From the NCBI RefSeq assembly GCF_043641665.1, contig NC_092184.1, positions 2,345,608 through 2,409,607 on the forward strand: a DNA stretch of 64,000 bases, read 5' to 3'. The position numbers and the translations under genes were made by a program. This document shows, one piece after another, positions 57,490 to 64,000 of the stretch. Source of the stretch: Enoplosus armatus. Lineage: Eukaryota > Chordata > Actinopteri > Centrarchiformes > Enoplosidae. Position 1 is the stretch's first letter, and every line of letters starts with the position of its first letter. Under the pieces are notes generated by a model. The model did no database searches, was not told where the DNA came from, and saw nothing but the letters and a program-made list of their open reading frames with translations.

Positions 57490-58640
57490 ATTAATAATTA
57501 CAGACCTATATTCTTTCTGTTTTGGCAAAGGTAGCATAAAAACGTGTAGCAGCACAACTGACAAGTCATCTTGAAAACAGTCCTTTGACTCTACACTCCA
57601 TGCAGTTCTGTTTCAGAGCAAATCACTCAAGTAAAACAATTGTTATCTTGTTGATAATATTAACGCTAAACCTGTCTGAAGAAAAGCCACAGTTGACACA
57701 GTTAATTACAGCAGTAGATTTTTTCTTCTGCTGCTTTATGGCGGTTAAAATGCTACATCAGAAGTCACTGTGTGAGGATCAAGGATGCGATGTCACCTAC
57801 TCTCAGTCAATGTTGGGAGTGCCCCAGGGCTCTATACTAGGTCTGCTTCTCTTTACCTCATACATCAATGATCGACCCTCAGCATGTATTTCAGATGACG
57901 ACCAAATGTACGCAGATGATACAGTAATATAGATACATCAAAACAAAAACTGTGAAAAGGCTGCTCTTGAATTTACACAGATAATGGAAGTCGTCACAAA
58001 GTGGCTTGCTTGCATCTTAATGTCTGTATGTTTTTCACAAAAAGAAAGTGAAAGTGACTTTCCTTAACAACATTTAGTTTATGTGTAAGGTGAGAAGCTA
58101 CAAGTGGTTTCCAGTTACAAATGCCTTTGTGTCATCTTAGAGTCAACTCTCTGCTCCAAATTCAACCTGAGCAATTGTAGATTTATTTAGAAATGCATAT
58201 GTATCTAGAATGACAGATGTGGTCTCCTTTGCTGGGATAATCTCATTGCACCTCACAATGCTTGTTCAATATACAAAATTCTTCATGGATTAGCACCTGG
58301 CAGTAGGGTTGGACTACGTCACTATACCTACACTATCAAACAACATCTTTCCTCTGTAACGTTACACTTTCTAAGTAGAAATAGCTCATTTGTATGTAGA
58401 GCCATCGGTTGTGTCTCTTCACTGACCAGCAAGTTGTAGAGTTATATATGGAGCCTGTCATTGTCTTTTCAATCCCCAGGAGTCTCCTCCACCTCTGATC
58501 CAATGGATATGATACTTACTCATTGAATATACATGGATTTTGTAGTATCACTGTATGTGTCAGATTTTTGTCTGAGCGGATTTTCCCCCCTGACATGGGC
58601 AGCATTCCAGCGGAAACTCCAGAAGTTCTTTTGTTTTTGA
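57490..58640 (+). pseudogene. Broken LINE (non-LTR retrotransposon) reverse transcriptase
   Basis: Motifs in order: NYRPI at 57496 and, after a frameshift, ILSVLAKVA; then QFCFRANHSS (FRAxHS box) near 57605; GVPQGSILG at 57816; YADDT, the catalytic motif, at 57909-57923 with both aspartates kept; a stop codon at 57930-57932; KWL near 58000; SSYKCLCVILESTL near 58110; and, after what looks like an internal deletion, NLIAPHNACSIYKILHGLAP near 58240 and FQRKLQKFF near 58602-58628. The frame between FRANHSS and GVPQG lacks the usual LDLSKAFD-type box. This fits L2/CR1/Rex1-like fish LINEs; the clade is not resolved. No endonuclease domain is seen upstream, so it is 5'-truncated and dead. Confidence 0.88.
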
Positions 58641-58838
58641 GTGTTTTGCAATGAAAATAGTCACATTTACTGTAGCTGCAATTTGTCATCTTTTGATGAG
58701 GTTGTATCCTGACTCATTCTGTCCTTTTCTCTCAGTTTTTCTCTCTGTTGTTCACACACTCTCCTACCTCCCTGTCTTCTTTACAATGTCCCCCACCCAC
58801 CCCCCAGCCCCCATTCTTTGGTTCAGGGTTGGGATTGT

Positions 58839-58883
<45 letters not shown>
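58839..58883 (+). repeat. (TG)n microsatellite, 45 bp
   Basis: 22 units, first of six arrays in 1.1 kb. Confidence 0.97.
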
Positions 58884-58884
<1 letters not shown>

Positions 58885-59024
58885 GAAGGGTTTAGCTGTG
58901 ATGAGCGCTGTGCTAGCAAGGCCCAGCCAGAGGCAACGCTCATTAGCAGAGTTTAGCCACACAGGCGCTGAATGGGACGGCTTGTTGACACACACAATGG
59001 GATCAACCCCCTCACACTCACGCA

Positions 59025-59041
59025 ACACACACACACACACA
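59025..59041 (+). repeat. (CA)n microsatellite
   Basis: Eight units. It faces the TG array at 58839. Confidence 0.92.
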
Positions 59042-59103
59042 ACCGAGTCGTGGCTCCAGCTTGACGCATCATGCCCCCCTCTCCTACCCTCTTCTAACTG
59101 GGC

Positions 59104-59104
<1 letters not shown>

Positions 59105-59135
<31 letters not shown>
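59105..59135 (+). repeat. (TG)n microsatellite
   Basis: 15 units. Confidence 0.95.
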
Positions 59136-59136
<1 letters not shown>

Positions 59137-59191
59137 AGAACAACCCACCCAGATAGCTCATCTGATGCCCTCTTTACCTCACCTTACACTG

Positions 59192-59192
<1 letters not shown>

Positions 59193-59227
<35 letters not shown>
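59193..59227 (+). repeat. (CA)n microsatellite
   Basis: 15 units plus an interrupted end. It faces the TG array at 59105 across 57 bp. Confidence 0.95.
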
Positions 59228-59363
59228 ACGGTCGCATGTTACACACCTCCTTGCTTGTGCACCCTGACCTAACACATACACATTTTCAGACAAATTCTAC
59301 ATTTATACACTTAATTACCCTTCACACATTATGCACACACATTTCTGGGAACCATACAGGGAT

Positions 59364-59365
<2 letters not shown>

Positions 59366-59396
<31 letters not shown>
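59366..59396 (+). repeat. (CA)n microsatellite
   Basis: 15 units. Confidence 0.95.
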
Positions 59397-59397
<1 letters not shown>

Positions 59398-59903
59398 TTT
59401 AGGAGGACAATACATCTATTGTCTCTTCGTGGCAACAACCACAACTGTTCCTCACAGATTTTAGTGTCTACAGGGAAGTTGTCTCCTCAGGGGTTATATC
59501 ATCCTCAAGGCCACCCCTTATTCCAACCGCACACAAACAAGAACACACATACACGTTCGTGCTTGGTAATGGAATAAGCAACCCTAATACACAGTAAACT
59601 GACCAGTTAGTGCTAATAGGTTTTTTCACTTTGGCCTGGTTTGGCTGTCACATGGCGGTAGGACAAGGCCCCATCCACCCTGCCGGATGGGACATATCAG
59701 CTCCAATTTGGCCCATCACCGCCTTTAAGAAAATTCATCAGGCCCTCGTTAGGAATGAAAGCAGTCTGTGTACCAGGAGCTGGGGCAGATGGGAGATTAG
59801 TTCAGGCTCCCACGGACGGGGAATATAGAAGGAGGAGAAGCGCCGCGTTTGTGTGAGCTGAGATGGAGAAAATGAGGACACTTGAGTTTTATTTGTTTGT
59901 GAG

Positions 59904-59906
<3 letters not shown>
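59397..59906. other. Non-coding; low-repeat block at 59590-59850
   Basis: 59590-59850 is free of simple repeats and moderately G+C-rich; candidate conserved non-coding element. No exon recognised. Confidence 0.45.

Positions 59907-59953
<47 letters not shown>
59907..59953 (+). repeat. (GT)n microsatellite, 47 bp
   Basis: 23 units. Confidence 0.97.
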
Positions 59954-59956
<3 letters not shown>

Positions 59957-60215
59957 TCTTGTGTTTTCAAGGTACGCACTTATGAAGATGAAGGTAACCT
60001 CACAGGAATAATAATAAACCATTGCATCATCATGAGAAGAATAGGACGAGATTGCTACACTCAATCATATTCTTAACCGAGTGCTTCGACCTCCGCGGCT
60101 CAGAGGTTGCTCGTCCAACTGGTCCAACTCTTCGCACAGCTAATCTCTGTGTGACCGCCTGCTACTGCTCTGTAATATCACATGTGTTGCATGTGTTGGT
60201 CTGCAACAGTTACGT

Positions 60216-60370
60216 TCAATATTGATTGATCTGCAGATTATTTTCTTGATTCATTGCTTGGTCGGGCTTGTTTTGTCAAGTCCAAAACCCAGAGATATTT
60301 TCCTTTTAGTGTGAGACTAAAGGAAAAACAGCAAATAGCTGCCAAATAACTTTCTATTTATTGTTTCAGC
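60216..60370 (+). repeat. Dispersed fish-type repeat, family A copy 3 (internally deleted)
   Basis: Begins CAATATTGATTGATCTGCAG, ATTATTTTCTTGATTCATTG, then jumps near 60263 straight to CTTGTTTTGTCAAGTCCAAA and CCCAGAGATATTTTCC. It lacks the AAAATGTCAGA and CCCAAGGTGA words seen in the copies at 9407 and 14525. Confidence 0.55.
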
Positions 60371-61942
60371 TCTTCGTCTGCATATTCTTTATGGGGTTTT
60401 TTTTTCTCCCTGCTCCTTCCTGGGTATTTGCCTTGATAAGGTAATCCATGCATCCACAACACGAGCAACAGTCAGTCATTTATTTCCTGTGACGTTAAGT
60501 CACTTGGAAATCTTTGGTCAGCTGAGAGAAACTGGCGAGAGTTCAGAACATTTCGCTGTCATTGGCTATCACCAGCCAATTTGATGTATACACTTAGCCT
60601 CAGATCAATCTGGCATCGTGAAAGAGCGGAGATAAAATTGAGAGATTAGTTCTAAGATCAACCTCAGCAGACAGGTAGAAAGGTGCACACAATGGTAGCT
60701 TAATGTCTGAATTGTTCAAGCCGACGCTGACTTTGTCTCGATATTACGGGGACGCATCTAGGTACGCCACTGTATTACACAGCAGGTGAGTGCTCCTGTG
60801 CGCTGACCTTACGGGTTAGAACTGGACAAAAGAGGAGAAGGGGAAAGGATTGGGATCTAACAGCTTGGGAAAAACGCCACCTTTTATTTCTTCCGCAGAT
60901 ATGTTGGAGAAGAGCTTCATATCTTTTAAATGATTAGAAAACATGGTGTCGCACACTGCTCTTAGATTCAAGGGAGTCACAATAAATGTTCCAGTTCCCA
61001 CTGACCTTAGCAGTTTTCTGAAGTCACAAGAGGAATCACACTCATGGACTTTTCTCATAAAGTAAGTATCGACCCATTTCAATTTCAGTTCCCAGAGCGA
61101 GGACATTAACAGTTTAAACTGTATTCTCAGAAGTCTGACTTTACTCTCCAAAATTCTGACTTTTCCTTTCTCAGAACTCTGGGTTTAATCTTTGAAATAT
61201 TGTTTTTCTCACGTGGCCCTAATCCTCATCATTTTGAATGCAGCAAAAATGAAAAAATAAAAACACACACACACACAGTCTGCCAGTTAAAAGCTCGGTG
61301 CACAAGACCACTGTGTAATCAGGGCCCTCGGCATCCCACAGTCGCCTTTTTCACTTTGACCACAGTTGTTATTTTTACTCTCCGAGTCTTGATCACCACT
61401 GTTTCTGATCTGATTTCACTATGTTCAGTCACCTCTGTAACCTTTCTGTGTGAGTTTCGGTAAGTAAACAAATATAAAGCAAGGCTGCAGTAAGTTTACA
61501 CGCTGAGTCCATTTCAGTGAAGTTCCCCTTCATTCTATGTATAGTGTCGCATGTAGCTTTGAGTAAGGGTGAGAGAATAGACGCAGCCAAAAAGCATTTT
61601 TCAAAGGGTATGGTATGCGGCTGCAGCCCGACAACATCTGCGTTCTGTATTTTGAATTGGCAGCAGCAGCGCAGCCGCCACCCCCACGGGTGTACTGTCC
61701 ACAGTCCACCCAGTATATTCTCATCACACGGCTGAATAGAGTGGGGTTAATGCTTCAAATGGATGAAATGGTTAGCGCTATGACACGATTAATATAGCAG
61801 GTTTTAGCTAACTAGTATAATAAACCGTGTTTATTGTCCCAGATTGACAATTGACAACTGTTTGTCATTGTCACTGATTCTGTTCTCCGCTGGTGAGGAG
61901 GGGCCTAAACGCAGATGCCGGCTCCTCGCTGTAGTTTCCGTG
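60371..61942. other. Non-coding, no gene seen
   Basis: 60480-60670 is low-repeat. Short CA array at 61263-61278. A donor-like TTTCG/GTAAGT at 61455-61465 has no convincing acceptor. No gene recognised. Confidence 0.5.
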
Positions 61943-61973
61943 GTTACCATGGTCACACATTTAAAATGGCGGC
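61943..61973. promoter_or_regulatory. RFX X-box plus YY1-like motif
   Basis: GTTACCATGGTCAC at 61943-61956 matches the two RFX half sites with an AT spacer and one mismatch. AAAATGGCGGC at 61963-61973 resembles the YY1 core (AAGATGGCGGC). The pairing within 31 bp resembles housekeeping or ciliary gene promoters. No clear transcript is seen beside it. Confidence 0.3.
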
Positions 61974-62980
61974 AACCCCTCGCTGTCTTGTCCTGCTAGT
62001 TCAACCAGGGCCAACTCGTGATGGTCTCCCCCTTGTAACCAAGCCGTGTCCCGTGCTAACTGATTGAAACTTCTTCTTTTTTTCTTTTCTTTTTTTTTAT
62101 GTGTGCTTGTTGTGTATTATCTGTATAGTTTGGAGTTTAGTTTCCGTCCTGCTTTCTCTTTCCCACTTTGAGCCGAGCGATACCAGCCTCACTGTTTATG
62201 AGCTGGATATTCTCCAAAATGTACGCGTACGTGGGGCAGTTGACACTCTTGGATTCGTCTATACTCCGCTGGCTAACTGCATACACAGCCGTACAGTCCA
62301 AGCATACATTTTGCGCTGCACACGAATGGTCCTGGTGGACATGAGCTGATGATGAAATGTATGTCACGCCGAGTCTGCACATTGGGGATTTACTCGCAGT
62401 TTTAAGTTACTGTTGATGCAATCCGAACCTTTTCCCCTGCTGCTGCTTCACATTAAAAGCTTTCCACTGGCGAGCTACTGGCAGGCTTTTATTGTGAAAC
62501 AGCTATATACAGTGCTATTGTTTTTCCTACAGTTTGCCTCTGTGAACCTCTGAGACTGTCCTCCCAAGACAGGCAGCGGTATGGAAGGCATTGAGAAATG
62601 ATCATGACAATCAGAAAATGCTATAGTGAGTGCTATTTAAAGGCAATTTTCATTCAGTTTGGAAGACTTGTTGGAACCAGCACATCATCAAGATAACGCC
62701 TTTCACCAAGCCTTTCAAGTGGTGTGGAAAAATTGTCGCTCATCCCTTCCCGATTTTGAAAATAACACTCAAAGGTCCCGACAAGTACAGCATACAAATG
62801 TGTCCAGCTTTGTACTTGTGTTTGGTGTGCTTGAATGTATAGCCACTGTTCCAGCACCGCACGGAATGTTGTTAGATGTGTGTACACTGGGACTGTGTGT
62901 CCCAGTCTTATCTCCGGTTATTACCAAACACAGCAGCCTGATTACCGAAGTGAGACAACCACCTTCTCCCTCTCTTTCTT
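61974..62980. other. Non-coding, no gene seen
   Basis: T-rich near 62073-62098. Frames at 62101-62382 and 62630-63042 on both strands overlap and lack domains. Confidence 0.55.
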
Positions 62981-63000
62981 TCTCTCTCTCTCTCTCTCTC
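62981..63000 (+). repeat. (TC)n microsatellite
   Basis: 10 units within a wider pyrimidine tract (62961-63035). Confidence 0.92.
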
Positions 63001-63602
63001 CCCACTTTATCTCCCCTCTATCTATCACATTCCTCCCTTTGATCAATGCCAGGGGCATGTGTGGTCGGAGCCAGTGTGTTTGGATGTGTGTTTGCGAGCG
63101 TGTGACAGAGATTATGGACATGTTATCATGTGTACTTTGTGTTAGTGTGGCGAGCGCGTGTGTTTGTGTGCGTGCATGCCAGATTGGCCATGCTTTGATC
63201 TCCCATGCAGTGTTGTCTTTGAACTGAAGAGCTGTGTATGACAGAGGCTGGTGTTAAAGCAGCAAGGGCCTTTCGGCTGATAAGGCAAGAGCCCCTGGGG
63301 CCACATGGACCTCGGTAAAGTTACACAGCTTTACAGTGACAGTGATAGGCCTCCTAGAAAGCTGGGCACAGTTTGACTGACCAAACTATCTAATTGGAGG
63401 GGAGGAAGGTCATCTGGTTAAATTTAGAGGATCCTACATCCACATTTTGTAAGGTTGCCCTTCTTGAAACTATTGTTTACCTCAACTTTCAGGTGATAAA
63501 TAGAACTATGTAAAAGTAACTGTAGAAAATGCAGTCGACTTCAGCTGTCTACATGATGAATCGTACTTAAAATATAGTTTGGTACAAAACTACAAGCCAA
63601 CT
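63001..63602. other. Non-coding, no gene seen
   Basis: TG-biased at 63060-63180, then unique sequence. Confidence 0.6.
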
Positions 63603-63948
63603 CTAGGGCTGAGTATCAAACCTCAAATGCGTTTTGGTACCGACCACATATGTCTGTATCGCAGAATATCAAATCTTGTCATGTATTGAAAGTTAGCATC
63701 AAATGCCTCGTCCGATTTGTAGTCCGGTTTAAGCACTGTATTCATTACTCAGGTAGTTTCAAAGTTTACGGAGCTTTCAACCGCGTGAGGCTTTTCACAT
63801 CCAATGCAAAAGATTGTCCTTGAACCAAGACATGGGTTACAATATATGTCCATATATGAATTATGAATTTAGTATTTTTTTGTATTGGTACTCAGAAATT
63901 ATATTGTCAGTAGTACCAAAAACATGTCAAATGACATGACCAGACCCA
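63603..63948 (+). repeat. Dispersed fish-type repeat, family C copy 2
   Basis: Starts CTAGGGCTGAGTATCAAACC and continues with TTTTGGTACCGACCACATAT, TGCCTCGTCCGATTTGTAGT, CACTCAGG-like and TATTGGTACTCAGAAATTAT words. It ends near CCAGACCC, a degraded inverse of the AGGGCTG start, so it may have had terminal inverted repeats. Same family as 17331-17560. Non-coding. Confidence 0.6.
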
Positions 63949-64000
63949 GACCTTGCCAACTCAGGTGATCATGAAATTTTGCGTCATTCCTAAATTTGTA

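Noticed and set aside
58748..59577. Two long overlapping frames over 58748-59577
   Set aside because: Open only because TG and CA arrays contain no stop codons.
61438..61465. Donor-like TTTCG/GTAAGT after an 87-codon frame
   Set aside because: No plausible acceptor in frame upstream and the frame includes a CA array.
1..64000. tRNA, rRNA, snRNA and tRNA-derived SINE heads
   Set aside because: No convincing A-box/B-box pair or conserved RNA core found by eye; a covariance-model search would be needed to exclude small RNAs such as microRNA hairpins.
1..64000. Endogenous retrovirus or other viral insertion
   Set aside because: No LTR pair, primer-binding site or viral protein motif seen; the only RT is of the LINE type.

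Overview
This 64 kb window looks like non-coding nuclear DNA from a bony fish, most likely a percomorph teleost. That reading rests on the dense (CA/TG)n arrays on both strands, poly-A/T tracts, fish-type interspersed repeats I recognise by eye, and one decayed non-LTR retrotransposon. I see no prokaryotic organisation (operons, ribosome binding sites), no rRNA or tRNA, no CRISPR array, no intact host gene, and no exon I can name. The only stretch whose protein family is clear is a broken LINE reverse transcriptase at about 57490-58640.

Repeat layout. 1583-2054 is a short inverted-repeat element bounded by TTAA. 11924-12474 is a 551 bp Tc1/mariner-type non-autonomous element with TA target sites. 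35976-36950 is a mosaic of a LINE/SINE-tail fragment, a hAT-type MITE and a second tail fragment. 43064-43475 is a second hAT-type MITE with a degenerate 8 bp target duplication, followed by a third, truncated copy. 56702-56870 is a near-identical copy of the tail fragment at 35976, and 57490-58640 is the LINE. Other fish-type dispersed families appear at 9407, 14525 and 60216 (one family), at 24405 and 40370 (one family), at 17331 and 63603 (one family), and singly near 30990, 54752 and 56280. Family assignments made from memory of fish sequences carry lower confidence.

Simple sequence. More than 35 dinucleotide arrays are present, the longest at 3913-3976, 4697-4783, 13625-13676, 37363-37428, 37540-37589, 58839-58883 and 59907-59953. 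TG and CA arrays often face each other across short spacers. They create long Cys-Val or Thr-His open frames that are not proteins. Homopolymer G runs and polypurine tracts are frequent between 38 and 56 kb.

Unique sequence. Between the repeats lie blocks of balanced, low-repeat sequence with homeodomain, TCF/LEF, forkhead, RFX and YY1-like words (around 0.75-1.4, 6.5-6.7, 10.0, 21.4-21.75, 35.05-35.25, 46.6-46.9, 49.4-49.7, 50.4-50.75, 59.6-59.85 and 61.9 kb). They resemble conserved non-coding elements of a developmental-gene intron or gene desert. That is inference: conservation cannot be seen in one sequence. A few places carry splice-like or poly-A-like signals (21129-21333, 43993-44096, 54326-54350) and are listed as testable exon candidates only. 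I did not find a convincing new biological system.
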